64,000 nt of DNA from an uncultured Dehalococcoidia bacterium (lineage in GTDB: Bacteria > Chloroflexota > Dehalococcoidia > Lucifugimonadales > UBA1123). Shown here in pieces: positions 1-7,373 of this stretch. The notes beneath the pieces were generated by a model. The model saw only the letters and a list, made by a program, of their open reading frames with translations. It was not told the DNA's origin and searched no databases. Both the position numbers and the translations under genes were made by a program. The stretch is taken from NCBI GenBank assembly GCA_958296105.1, contig OY282441.1, forward strand, positions 469,800 to 533,799, in the 5' to 3' direction. Position 1 is the stretch's first letter. Each line of letters begins with the position of its first letter.

Positions 1-1
1 A

Positions 2-124
2 GACGAGCTGGAACTCATGATAGCCGCCTACTACGAGGCGCGAGGCTGGAACGAAGACGGCACGATACCCGCGTCCAAGCTGGCAGAGATGAACTTGGAT
101 CGGCTGTGGACAACTGCTAGCTGA
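2..124 (+). CDS. aldehyde:ferredoxin oxidoreductase family, C-terminal end (partial)
   Basis: The reading frame is open from the window edge and gives 40 residues before TGA. The tail contains AAYYEARGWNEDG followed by a short helix and LDRLW. This matches the C-terminus typical of tungsten/molybdenum aldehyde:ferredoxin oxidoreductases (YYxxRGWdxxG near the end of domain 3). The catalytic pterin-binding part lies outside the window, so activity cannot be judged. The gene reads toward the formate dehydrogenase genes 2.4 kb downstream, another Mo/W-pterin enzyme, which fits a shared metabolic region. The family call rests only on this tail motif. Confidence 0.7.
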   Translation, partial: DELELMIAAYYEARGWNEDGTIPASKLAEMNLDRLWTTAS

Positions 125-509
125 TCTGGCTCTATGTTGCGAAATACTCTGTTTTACGGTTTCTGTTAGATTGTATATCGGGCTGACAAACCGCTGTTCT
201 GCGCCTGCATGGATGCAATAGCTCGCGCGTCGCCTTCGGCAGCCTCTCCCTCCATCAGCTCTATCTGCGCGGCTGCGAGTCGTGGAAGCGCGCAAGCGTC
301 CGCTCGCCAAGCACAGATAGACCCCAGCGCTGACTGTGCAGATGTTGAGCGCTGTGATGCCTTCGATGTCCACACGTCGAAAGCGACCGCGCAATGCTCA
401 TGTCTTCGAGGTCGTTGCAAACATAGCCGCCGGCTGAAGTGGGGCTGTAAACTTCAGCGCCCTGCTTGGCGGCGTGCAGGAGACCCGATGCCTCAGATGG
501 GATTGAAGG
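125..509. other. intergenic stretch, no convincing gene
   Basis: About 385 bases between the aldehyde oxidoreductase stop and the first Uma2 stop. Short open frames exist on both strands (an 84-codon minus-strand frame at 166-420 is the longest), but none has a recognisable motif or a good ribosome binding site. From about 446 the sequence is already part of the long direct repeat that contains the Uma2 gene. Confidence 0.5.
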
Positions 510-1313
510 CTAAGGTCGCTGTTCCTTCAGCCGCCTCAGCAGGTCCTGAATCCGTAGTCTTTCAGCAGCTTCCGACTCGGCTCTGGCTCGCATCTCGGAG
601 AGTTCTGACCGCGCTGCGGTAAGCGCTGTTTCGACTGCGTCGGCTCTGGCTTCGGCTGCGTCGGCTCTGGCTTCGGCTGCCATGCGCTGCGTCTCGGATT
701 CATGGTGTTCGCGCAGATACTCTCGCTCCACCGGATCGTAGAAGCGCAGATTGCCTTCGATCCAGCACAGGTAGAGTCCCAGCGCGGGGCTGTATCCCCT
801 GATCTCCCCGTTCGGCAGGTCGATAAGCTCCGTCTCCATGTATTCGCCGTCCACCAGAAGGTATCCAGTCAGCGGCTTTCGATAGAACCGCCCGCCCGTG
901 TGGTCGAACAGCCAGTATTCTGGGATTCCGAACGCCTCGTACACGCGCGGCTTGTATCTGTAATCGCGTCTGGCGGTGGATATGGACGCGACTTCCAGAA
1001 CCCAGTCCGGCGGCTTGCCGACTTCGCTGATGACGTAGTTCCGCGCCTCCCTGATGTCTTCGGCATCTACGTCGAAGGTCACGAGGCAATCGGGGGCGAG
1101 ACGGTTTCTCCATTCGCTTGGAGACTCGTATATGTAGCCTTCACCGCCGACAAGGACGCGGGGGTCGTCTTGGTAACGTGTCTTGAGCGTCGATCTAACG
1201 CTGGTGTTGTACGGCTCTTGGTTCATGTCGAGCATCTTGGGCGGCACGGGCAGGATGGTGTAACCCTTGCGCCGTCCGCTGAGTGTGGGCTGCGCCGCTG
1301 CTCTGGCAGTCAT
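510..1313 (-). CDS. Uma2/DUF820 family protein, copy A
   Basis: A 267-residue protein of the Uma2 family (DUF820, PD-(D/E)XK nuclease-like fold, common in Cyanobacteria and Chloroflexota; biological role unsettled). The core is visible: LAPDCLVTFDVD, then PDWVLEVASIST with the acidic pair expected of the fold, RDYRYKPRVYEAFGIPEYWLFD, and a beta-rich end. The last roughly 55 residues form an Ala/Glu/Arg-rich coiled coil with repeated EARADA blocks. The ATG at 1313 is preferred because GAGG sits 6 nt upstream; the frame stays open to a start at 1358. The gene is almost identical to copy B just upstream on the same strand, apart from 14 extra coiled-coil residues. Confidence 0.82.
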   Translation of the reverse strand: MTARAAAQPTLSGRRKGYTILPVPPKMLDMNQEPYNTSVRSTLKTRYQDDPRVLVGGEGYIYESPSEWRNRLAPDCLVTFDVDAEDIREARNYVISEVGKPPDWVLEVASISTARRDYRYKPRVYEAFGIPEYWLFDHTGGRFYRKPLTGYLLVDGEYMETELIDLPNGEIRGYSPALGLYLCWIEGNLRFYDPVEREYLREHHESETQRMAAEARADAAEARADAVETALTAARSELSEMRARAESEAAERLRIQDLLRRLKEQRP

Positions 1314-1480
1314 CGAGGACCTCGCGCCGTTCGGTGGAGTGTGAAGATGATACCACAACTCGGCTTTCGAGGATGGGCGAGACTCACCTCGTAAGCGTTC
1401 CGCTGACGGCGCAGATGTAAACTTCAGCGCCCTGCTTGATGGCGTGGAGGAGACCCGATGGCACCAGATGGGATCGAAGG

Positions 1481-2242
1481 CTAAGGTCGCTGTTCCTTCA
1501 GCCGCCTCAGCAGATCCTGAAGCCGTAGTCTTTCAGCGGCTTCCGCCTCGGCTCTGGCTCGCATCTCGGAGAGCTCTGACCGCGCTGCGGCAAGTGCTGT
1601 TTCGGCTGCTATGCGCTGCGTCTCGGATTCATGGTGTTCGCGCAGATACTCTCGCTCCACCGGATCGTAGAAGCGCAGATTGCCTTCGATCCAGCACAGG
1701 TAGAGTCCCAGCGCGGGGCTGTATCCCCTGATCTCCCCGTTCGGCAGGTCGATAAGCTCCGTCTCCATGTATTCGCCGTCCACCAGAAGGTATCCAGTCA
1801 GCGGCTTTCGATAGAACCGCCCGCCCGTGTGGTCGAACAGCCAGTATTCTGGGATTCCGAACGCCTCGTACACGCGAGGCTTGTATCTGTAGTCGCGTCT
1901 GGCGGTGGATATGGACGCGACTTCCAGAACCCAGTCCGGCGGCTTGCCGACTTCGCTGATGACGTAGTTCCGCGCCTCCCTGATGTTTTCGGCATCTACG
2001 TCGAAGGTCACGAGGCAATCGGGGGCGAGACGGTTTCTCCATTCGCTTGGAGACTCGTATATGTAGCCTTCACCGCCGACAAGGACGCGGGGGTCGCCTC
2101 GGTAACGTGTCTTGAGCGTCGATCTAACGCTGGTGTTGTACGGCTCTTGGTTCATGTCGAGCATCTTGGGCGGCACGGGCAGGATGGTGTAACCCTTGCG
2201 CCGTCCGCTGAGTGTGGGCTGCGCCGCTGCTCTGGCAGTCAT
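1481..2242 (-). CDS. Uma2/DUF820 family protein, copy B
   Basis: A 253-residue near-duplicate of the gene immediately downstream, with the same Uma2 core (PDCLVTFDVDAEN, PDWVLEVASIST, YEAFGIPEYWLFD). Differences are few (for example RGD instead of QDD near residue 50) plus loss of the EARADAAEARADAV stretch in the C-terminal coiled coil. The start was chosen by homology with copy A and the same GAGG-6 nt-ATG arrangement; the frame is open upstream to 2653 without further family similarity. The two genes are co-directional and could be co-transcribed. Molecular function is unknown; a nuclease is only suggested by the family fold. Confidence 0.82.
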   Translation of the reverse strand: MTARAAAQPTLSGRRKGYTILPVPPKMLDMNQEPYNTSVRSTLKTRYRGDPRVLVGGEGYIYESPSEWRNRLAPDCLVTFDVDAENIREARNYVISEVGKPPDWVLEVASISTARRDYRYKPRVYEAFGIPEYWLFDHTGGRFYRKPLTGYLLVDGEYMETELIDLPNGEIRGYSPALGLYLCWIEGNLRFYDPVEREYLREHHESETQRIAAETALAAARSELSEMRARAEAEAAERLRLQDLLRRLKEQRP

Positions 2243-2509
2243 CGAGGACCTCGCGCCGTTCGGTGGAGTACGAAGATGATACCACAACTCGGCTTTCGAG
2301 GATGGGCGAGACTCACCCCGTAAGCGTTCCGCTGACGGCGCATCGGGGGCTTTGTGATTCTCTTGACGACTCGGAGACAGGCGGCGGGTCTCTGAAAGTC
2401 TGCAACCTCCCCGACTACGCGCTTGCGGCGCGGCTGAGAGAAAGTGATAGAATTTGGTGGAAGACTTCGCAGCGATGGCGTACATGAACATTCCTGACAA
2501 GGGGGTAGC

Positions 2510-2980
2510 TTGATTACCGACAAGAACTCTCTGCGGGCGGCCTTGCGAGAGAAATTCCCCAGAGACCACGGCCAGCTTCTTCCCGCGCTGCACTTCCTTC
2601 AGCACGAGTTTGGATACCTGCCGGATTGGGGCATGGAGGTGGTGGGCTGGCATCTGGGGATTCCGTCCTCGGAGGTGTACGGCTCGGCAACGTCTTACAC
2701 GGAGCTGCGAGTCGGCCGGACTGGGAAGACTATCGTCCGGGTATGCACTGCGCTGAGCTGCGAGTCGGCAGGCTCGGCAGGCATACTGGCCGCGCTCAGC
2801 GAGGAGTTGAATATATCTCCGGGAAGCACCTCGGAAGATGGGCGATTCACCCTAGAGGAGGCGCCGTGCGGCTTCCTGTGCGCCATGGCGCCAGCTGTCG
2901 AAATAGGAGGGCGTTGGCGCGGACGGCTGGATGTCCAGTCCGCTGTACAGCTGGTGAGAGCGGAGGTCGCAGATGCCTGA
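2510..2980 (+). CDS. NAD-dependent formate dehydrogenase, 24-kDa (NuoE/FdsG-like) subunit
   Basis: A 156-residue thioredoxin-like [2Fe-2S] subunit of the kind that passes electrons between the flavin subunit and the iron-sulfur chain in NAD-linked dehydrogenases. The four cluster ligands are visible as C79, C84, C120 and C124 (CX4C, then CX3C), the canonical NuoE spacing. An N-terminal helical region (LLPALHFLQHEFGYLPD) also matches the family. The start is TTG behind a G-rich AAGGGGG. The gene overlaps the next one by 8 nt, indicating translational coupling. The downstream molybdopterin subunit, and not a Nuo operon, makes formate dehydrogenase the likely complex; a hydrogenase diaphorase is the alternative. 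Confidence 0.85.
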   Translation: MITDKNSLRAALREKFPRDHGQLLPALHFLQHEFGYLPDWGMEVVGWHLGIPSSEVYGSATSYTELRVGRTGKTIVRVCTALSCESAGSAGILAALSEELNISPGSTSEDGRFTLEEAPCGFLCAMAPAVEIGGRWRGRLDVQSAVQLVRAEVADA

Positions 2981-4565
2981 CCCATCTTCAATATCTCGAT
3001 ATGAAGATATATCGAACTCCGCGCGGGGTCGTATCGCAGCCTCGCACAGGGGGAAGAGGCGAGTCATAGTCCAAGTGGGCCACTGCGGGGCGTCTGTTGG
3101 GGCTGCCGATATCGTTCCCGCCATATCGGAGCGCTTTGGCGATGCCGTATCCGTAACAGTCAGCGGATGCGACGGGGGCTGCTTCGCTGCGCCGACTGTG
3201 CTGGTCGAGACACCGGGGGCGGACTGCGTTCGGATAGAGCGCGTCTCGTCCAGTGACCTCGATCCCCTGGCCGATGCGCTCGCTTCGGACTCTCCAAGCG
3301 GCGCGCCGACAGAGTCCGAAGCGTTCATCGCCTCTCAGCATCGGATAGCCCTAGATGGATGTGGAACGCTGGATGCGGAGTCGATAGACGGCTATCTGGT
3401 CGGTGGCGGCTACTCCGCTTTGGCGCGAGCGCTCGACGCGGGCGAGGATTGGGTCATCCAAGAGATGAAAAACTCGCGGCTCAGAGGTCGGGGCGGCGCC
3501 TACTTCCCCGCTGGTCTGAAGTGGGAGTCCGCGAGGGGGTTCGCGTCCGCCCAGCGGTACATGATCGCGAACTGCGAGGAGGGGGAGCCCGGGCTGTTCA
3601 AGGATCGCCACCTGATGGAGGGCGTGCCGCACCGCGTCATCGAAGGCGCGCTGATCGGAGCGTTCGCCACTGGCGCGAGCAAGGTCGTCTTCTACATCAA
3701 CGCGGAGGCGAATGTTTCAGCGGCGCGCATGGAGGCGGCGATCCAACAGGCTGAGGATATTGGCCTGATCGGAGAAGGCGTTCTCGGCTCGGCCTTCGAC
3801 GTCTCCGCTGAGATCAGGCGCGGGGCCGGAGGCTACGTTTGCGGAGACGAGACGACTTTGCTGAACACGCTGGAGGGGTATCGGCGCGAACCGAGGCTCA
3901 AACCCCCCTTCCCTACCGAGTCGGGCCTGTGGGGACAGCCGACGGTGATCAACAACGCCGAGACGCTGGCGAGTGTCCCGTTCATAGTGAACGAGGGCGC
4001 GGACGAGTTCGCGGCCATCGGGGACGGCCAAGACACGGGCACCAAGATAATCAATCTAAGCGGCTCGGTGCGCAGACCGGGGCTGATCGAAGTTCCGTTC
4101 GGGGCGACTCTGCGCGAGATCGTCCACGGCGCTGGAGGCGGCCCGCCGCACGGACGCGCGCTGAAGATGGTCGGAGTCGGAGGCCCTTCGAGCGGGGCGC
4201 TTCCCGCTTCGATGCTGGACACTCCGATCAAGCCTGGATATCTTCACGAGTCGGGCGTCATGCTCGGCGCGGGCGGCGTGATAGCGATTGACGATTCGAT
4301 GAGCGCGCGGGCGGTCGTGCGCAATCTCGCGCGGTACAACGCCAACGAGTCGTGCGGCAAGTGTACGCCCTGCCGAGAGGGGACGCCGAGAATGGTGGAG
4401 ATGCTGGACGCGCTGGCCGACGGTCGCGCCTCGTCTTCCGACGTGGACGAGCTGACCAAGCTGGCGCGGCTGGTGAACGCGGCTTCTCTGTGCGGACTCG
4501 GACAGGCGGCGGGAAATCCCGTGCTGAGCGGGCTGCACTTCTTCGGTGAGGAGCTGGCTGAATAG
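2973..4565 (+). CDS. NAD-dependent formate dehydrogenase, flavin (NuoF/FdsB-like) subunit
   Basis: A 530-residue NADH/FMN-binding subunit. Residues about 30-105 form a thioredoxin-like N-terminal domain with C38, C66 and C70. Next come the NADH-binding glycine loop GRGGAYFPAGLKW (about 172-184) and the FMN-region NCEEGEPGLFKDRH (about 200-212). An SLBB-type segment follows, and then the [4Fe-4S] ligands C461, C464 and C467 (ESCGKCTPCREGT) with C507 in SLCGLGQ. All ligands are present, so it should be functional. The N-terminal fusion is typical of soluble diaphorase/Hyd/Fds subunits, unlike complex I NuoF. The ATG lies inside the end of the preceding gene. The catalytic subunit is 2.8 kb downstream, separated by unrelated genes. 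Confidence 0.9.
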   Translation: MPDPSSISRYEDISNSARGRIAASHRGKRRVIVQVGHCGASVGAADIVPAISERFGDAVSVTVSGCDGGCFAAPTVLVETPGADCVRIERVSSSDLDPLADALASDSPSGAPTESEAFIASQHRIALDGCGTLDAESIDGYLVGGGYSALARALDAGEDWVIQEMKNSRLRGRGGAYFPAGLKWESARGFASAQRYMIANCEEGEPGLFKDRHLMEGVPHRVIEGALIGAFATGASKVVFYINAEANVSAARMEAAIQQAEDIGLIGEGVLGSAFDVSAEIRRGAGGYVCGDETTLLNTLEGYRREPRLKPPFPTESGLWGQPTVINNAETLASVPFIVNEGADEFAAIGDGQDTGTKIINLSGSVRRPGLIEVPFGATLREIVHGAGGGPPHGRALKMVGVGGPSSGALPASMLDTPIKPGYLHESGVMLGAGGVIAIDDSMSARAVVRNLARYNANESCGKCTPCREGTPRMVEMLDALADGRASSSDVDELTKLARLVNAASLCGLGQAAGNPVLSGLHFFGEELAE

Positions 4566-4625
4566 GGTAATCACATTAAGAGGGAATATAATATATGGAG
4601 CGTGCGAATAGCCGGCTCATAGTGA

Positions 4626-4772
4626 AGCAAGACTGCGAGAAAATCGTGGTCGCACCTCCTATATATAGAGGAGTACAACGAGCTGCCAGAAGACCCGAAC
4701 GATTTGGCGACCACAGTCGAGCTAAGGGACGAATCGAGAAAGTCTGTCGAAATCTTGCTGGAAGCCAATTGA
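4626..4772 (+). pseudogene. possible gene remnant (48 codons, no start)
   Basis: Between the flavin subunit and the YbjN-like cluster there is a start-less open stretch ending at TGA 4770-4772. It encodes an acidic tail (LLYIEEYNELPEDPND, later VELRDESRKSVEIL) that looks compositionally like real protein. No start codon with a ribosome site precedes it and the frame is closed upstream by TGA at 4623. It may be the 3' end of a decayed gene. No family is recognised. Confidence 0.25.
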
Positions 4773-4840
4773 TGGATTATCATTATTGAGTAACGGATAC
4801 CGATGTCCGTGCGGGCAATGAATATGAAAGGACTCCGAAC

Positions 4841-5302
4841 ATGGTGACCGAGCTATTGGAACGCATAGTCATACCGTGCTTAGATGAGCACTACGTGATG
4901 ATCTGTTCGACTCTGCGCCGTGACGTGGTGGAGATCGGACTTTCGACTGACGAGGGAGATTATCGAGTTCGAATCGCAGATCTCGAACTCGAAGAACCGC
5001 TGCTCCAGTTCGGCGTGGCGCCCGTGGCAAGATTCCCCGAAAATCGGGCAGCCTACGCACTGACTATGTGCAACAAGATCAACCGGCTTGCAGTAGGCAA
5101 GTTTGCTGTCGACGAAGATGGGGACGTAATCTACACCTTGGAATGTCCTATCAGCCACAGCGCCCAACCGGACGACGTCTGGCGAATGCTGACGTTCGTC
5201 AGAACGAACGTCAGCAAATTCTATCCTGTCATCATGGCGGTGCGCTGGACGGACGCTACGGTCGAGCAGGCGTTGGAGAGCCAGAACAATGGAGGTCCCT
5301 GA
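4841..5302 (+). CDS. YbjN-like protein, copy 1 (C-terminally truncated by a nonsense codon)
   Basis: A 153-residue protein resembling the YbjN / type III secretion chaperone-like fold. It has a short beta-rich N-terminal half and then ALTMCNKINRLAVGKFAVDE, followed by the helix PDDVWRMLTFVRTNVSKFYPV. Compared with copies 2 and 3, a GGA glycine codon has become TGA at 5300-5302. The lost tail (SPILSDEEIRRLMEG ... DDSEE) is still intact in frame to 5380, so the mutation is recent. Start ATG lies 8 nt after GAAAGGA. Function is unknown; related proteins bind partner proteins as chaperones or regulators. The fold assignment is by pattern only. Confidence 0.7.
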   Translation: MVTELLERIVIPCLDEHYVMICSTLRRDVVEIGLSTDEGDYRVRIADLELEEPLLQFGVAPVARFPENRAAYALTMCNKINRLAVGKFAVDEDGDVIYTLECPISHSAQPDDVWRMLTFVRTNVSKFYPVIMAVRWTDATVEQALESQNNGGP

Positions 5303-5471
5303 TCTCCCATCCTCTCGGACGAGGAGATTCGCAGGTTGATGGAGGGAGACGGAGCGGAGAGAGACGATTCGGAGGAGTGAGACGGATTCTCGGACGACCG
5401 CGCGCATGAGAAAAAATCCACGTAATGCATACCGATGTCGGTGCGTGCAATCAATATGAAAGGACTCGAAC

Positions 5472-6008
5472 ATGGTGACCGAGCTATTGGAACGCATAGT
5501 CATACGGTGCTTAGATGAGCACTCCTTGACCTATTCGATTCTGCGCCATAACGTGGTGGAGATCGGACTTTCGACTGACGAGGGAAATTATCGAGCTCTA
5601 ATCGCAGATCACGAATTCGAAGAACCGTTGCTCCAGTTCGGTGTGACGCCCGTGGCAAGATTCCCCGAAAATCAGGTAGCCTACGCACTGATTATGTGCA
5701 ACAAGATCAACCGGCTTGCAGTAGGCAAGTTTGCTGTCCACGAAGATGGGGCTGTATGCTACTACTTGGAATATCCTATCAGCGACAGTGCGCAACCGGA
5801 CGACGTCTTGCGAATGCTGTCGTTCGCCACAAAGACCTTGGACAAATTCTATCCCGCCATCATGACGGTGCGCTGGGCGAACGCTACGGTCGAGCAAGCG
5901 TTGGAGCGCCAGGACGATGGAGGTCCCGGAACTCCCATCCTCTCGGACGAGCAGATTCGCAGGTTGCTGGAGGGAAACGGAGCGGAGAGAGACGATTCGG
6001 AGGAGTGA
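5472..6008 (+). CDS. YbjN-like protein, copy 2 (full length)
   Basis: A 178-residue intact paralogue in the triplicated array. It has the same architecture: an N-terminal alpha/beta part, the central MCNKINRLAVGKFAVHEDG motif, the helix DDVLRMLSFATKTLDKFYP, and a conserved acidic C-terminal peptide (PILSDEQIRRLLEG, ending DDSEE) that may be a separate binding tail. No signal peptide or membrane segment, so cytoplasmic. Ribosome site GAAAGGA precedes the ATG. YbjN-like domains are linked to stress or motility regulation in enterobacteria and to secretion chaperones; neither role is indicated by the neighbours here. Confidence 0.75.
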   Translation: MVTELLERIVIRCLDEHSLTYSILRHNVVEIGLSTDEGNYRALIADHEFEEPLLQFGVTPVARFPENQVAYALIMCNKINRLAVGKFAVHEDGAVCYYLEYPISDSAQPDDVLRMLSFATKTLDKFYPAIMTVRWANATVEQALERQDDGGPGTPILSDEQIRRLLEGNGAERDDSEE

Positions 6009-6101
6009 GACGGCTTCTCGGACGAGACCGCGCGCATGAGAGAAAATTCACGTAACGCATACCGATGTCGGTGCGTGCAATCAATATGAGAGGACTCGAA
6101 C

Positions 6102-6614
6102 ATGGCGACCGAGCTATTGGAACGCATAATCATACGGCACTTCGATGAGCAGTCCGTAACCTATTCTACTCTGCGCCATGACGTGGTGGAGATCAGACTT
6201 CCGCCGTCTATCGGGGGATATCATCTTCAAATCGTAGATCACGAGTTTTCGGAACCGTTGATCGAGTTCGGTGTGACGTACATGGTAAGATTCCCCGAGA
6301 ATCAGGTACCCTACGCCCTTACTATGTGCAACAAGATCAACCGGCTTGCAGTAGGGAAGTTTTCTGTCGGCGAAGATGGGGATGTAAGCTACTCCTTGGA
6401 TTGGCCTGTCAGCGACAGCGCGCAACCGGACGACGTCAGACGAATGCTGACGTTCGTTACAATGATCGTGAGCAAATTCTATCCCGTCATCATGAGGGTG
6501 CGCTGGGCGAACGCTACGGTCGAACAGGCGTTGGAGCGCCAGGACAATGGAGGTATCCTCTCGGACGAGCAGATTCGCAAATGGATGCTGGAGGGAGACG
6601 ATTCGGAGGAGTGA
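6102..6614 (+). CDS. YbjN-like protein, copy 3 (divergent)
   Basis: A 170-residue paralogue with the same core (MCNKINRLAVGKFSVGEDG, DDVRRMLTFVTMIVSKFYPV, VEQALERQD). The N-terminal half differs more (LPPSIGGYHLQIVDHEFSEPLI) and the C-terminal linker is shorter, keeping ILSDEQI and the DDSEE end. The accumulation of amino-acid changes while the frame and core are preserved suggests it is under selection. Start and ribosome site are the same as in copy 2 (GAGAGGACT, ATG). Role unknown. Confidence 0.73.
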   Translation: MATELLERIIIRHFDEQSVTYSTLRHDVVEIRLPPSIGGYHLQIVDHEFSEPLIEFGVTYMVRFPENQVPYALTMCNKINRLAVGKFSVGEDGDVSYSLDWPVSDSAQPDDVRRMLTFVTMIVSKFYPVIMRVRWANATVEQALERQDNGGILSDEQIRKWMLEGDDSEE

Positions 6615-6719
6615 GACGGCTTCTCGGGCGACCGTGCGCGCATGAGAGAAAATTCACGAGCGAGGGCATGAAATCCATAGTCAGCGATACGCCGCACAAG
6701 TATATCTCAATGACTGACG

Positions 6720-7067
6720 TTACGCAGTCTTGAGTAGTTGGAGTTCGTCGAAGGCGTGGCGGAGTGCTATATGCGGGTTCCAAGCGCGAAGTGATTCATT
6801 CAGGGTCTCACGCTGAGCAATTCCAGCCGACAGGCCGAGTAGATGGATATGAAGAAGTGGTCGCTCTGCGTCCGCACCGTCTTCGCAGGCGACCCAGCAA
6901 GTGCGGCGTTGGATCAGAACCGGAAAGTCCAGACCCCTCAACCGGACGCGCGCAGCCTCTCCTTCCGGCAGCTCCAGCGTGTCTATCCGATGGGAGTCTT
7001 CCGACAGTTTCGCTTCATAGCTCGATGCCGCTCCCCTATTGGATTCGAGCGCGATTATGAACTCCAT
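6720..7067 (-). CDS. hypothetical protein (115 aa), opposite strand to its neighbours
   Basis: An open frame of 115 codons whose ATG at 7067 follows AAGGAG with a 3-nt spacer, which is short but acceptable. The protein starts MEFIIALESNRG, is beta-rich in the middle (VRLRGLDFPVLIQRRTCWV) and ends with a helix (HAFDELQLLKTA). The frame stays open upstream to 7223, without clear protein character. It does not resemble a family I can name. It lies antiparallel between the YbjN-like genes and the formate dehydrogenase catalytic subunit, so it does not belong to that operon. Confidence 0.5.
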   Translation of the reverse strand: MEFIIALESNRGAASSYEAKLSEDSHRIDTLELPEGEAARVRLRGLDFPVLIQRRTCWVACEDGADAERPLLHIHLLGLSAGIAQRETLNESLRAWNPHIALRHAFDELQLLKTA

Positions 7068-7288
7068 GTTCTCCTTGGACGAGAACCCAGTTGTATGCCA
7101 GAACATGGCGATACTCCAGCCCGTTGTTCTCGCATACTCTGAGCATTCGACGCATCGGCTCGTTCTTGGTGGTCTCGCTCCTGCGCTCGAGTCGCCCTGT
7201 GGCTCCGTCTGTGAGCTAGACACGAACTCGGCAGATAGTCGCTACACAGTTCCAGCAACTCTCTGTTCATCGCTCAAGGGCAGCATCT

Positions 7289-7370
7289 GCTTCAAGTTTG
7301 TGCGTAAGGTCTATATATAAGGAGGGCCGCTTCAGTTTGTGCGTAAGGTCAGCTATATATAAGGAGGGCC
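7289..7370 (+). promoter_or_regulatory. duplicated leader with two Shine-Dalgarno sequences before the formate dehydrogenase catalytic gene
   Basis: Two tandem near-identical units of 40 and 42 bp (7289-7328 and 7329-7370). Each reads gcttca(a)gtttgtgcgtaag, then a TATATATAAGGAGGGCC end. The second AAGGAGG is 6 nt before the ATG at 7374; the first has no start codon at the right distance. Each unit also contains a tiny frame GTG-CGT-AAG-GTC...TAA whose stop overlaps the Shine-Dalgarno, which could act as a leader peptide. The TATATATA stretch may serve as a -10 element. Confidence 0.7.
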
Positions 7371-7373
7371 CCC

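Larger units (their letters stand above)
446..2344. repeat. tandem duplication of a Uma2-containing unit (2 copies)
   Basis: Two direct copies lie head to tail: unit 1 is about 446-1414 and unit 2 about 1416-2344. They are nearly identical at the base level, differing by scattered substitutions and a 42-bp length difference inside the coiled-coil coding part of the genes. Each unit carries one complete Uma2 gene plus its upstream leader and about 60 bp downstream. The low divergence points to recent duplication, or to continuing gene conversion. Confidence 0.93.
4790..6655. repeat. three tandem direct repeats of about 600-630 bp, each with a YbjN-like gene
   Basis: Three units begin near 4790, 5420 and 6051. 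Each starts with a conserved leader (ACCGATGTC, then CAATxAATATGA(A/G)AGGACT) that provides the ribosome site, followed by a full coding region and a shared tail (GAGACGG, GCGCATGAGA). Copies 1 and 2 are most alike; copy 3 is the most divergent. The array separates the flavin and catalytic subunit genes of formate dehydrogenase. Confidence 0.92.

Noticed and set aside
702-2323. 230-codon plus-strand frames antisense to both Uma2 genes
   Set aside because: They are exact shadows of the Uma2 genes, duplicated with them; the minus-strand products have the Uma2 fold motifs.
4595-4789. 64-codon plus-strand frame after the flavin subunit
   Set aside because: No ribosome site and a basic, motif-free product; another frame in the same place looks more like decayed protein.
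5300-5302. UGA in YbjN-like copy 1 as a selenocysteine codon
   Set aside because: selA is present in the window, but both paralogues have glycine at this position and there is no cysteine homologue or obvious SECIS hairpin, so a nonsense mutation is simpler.
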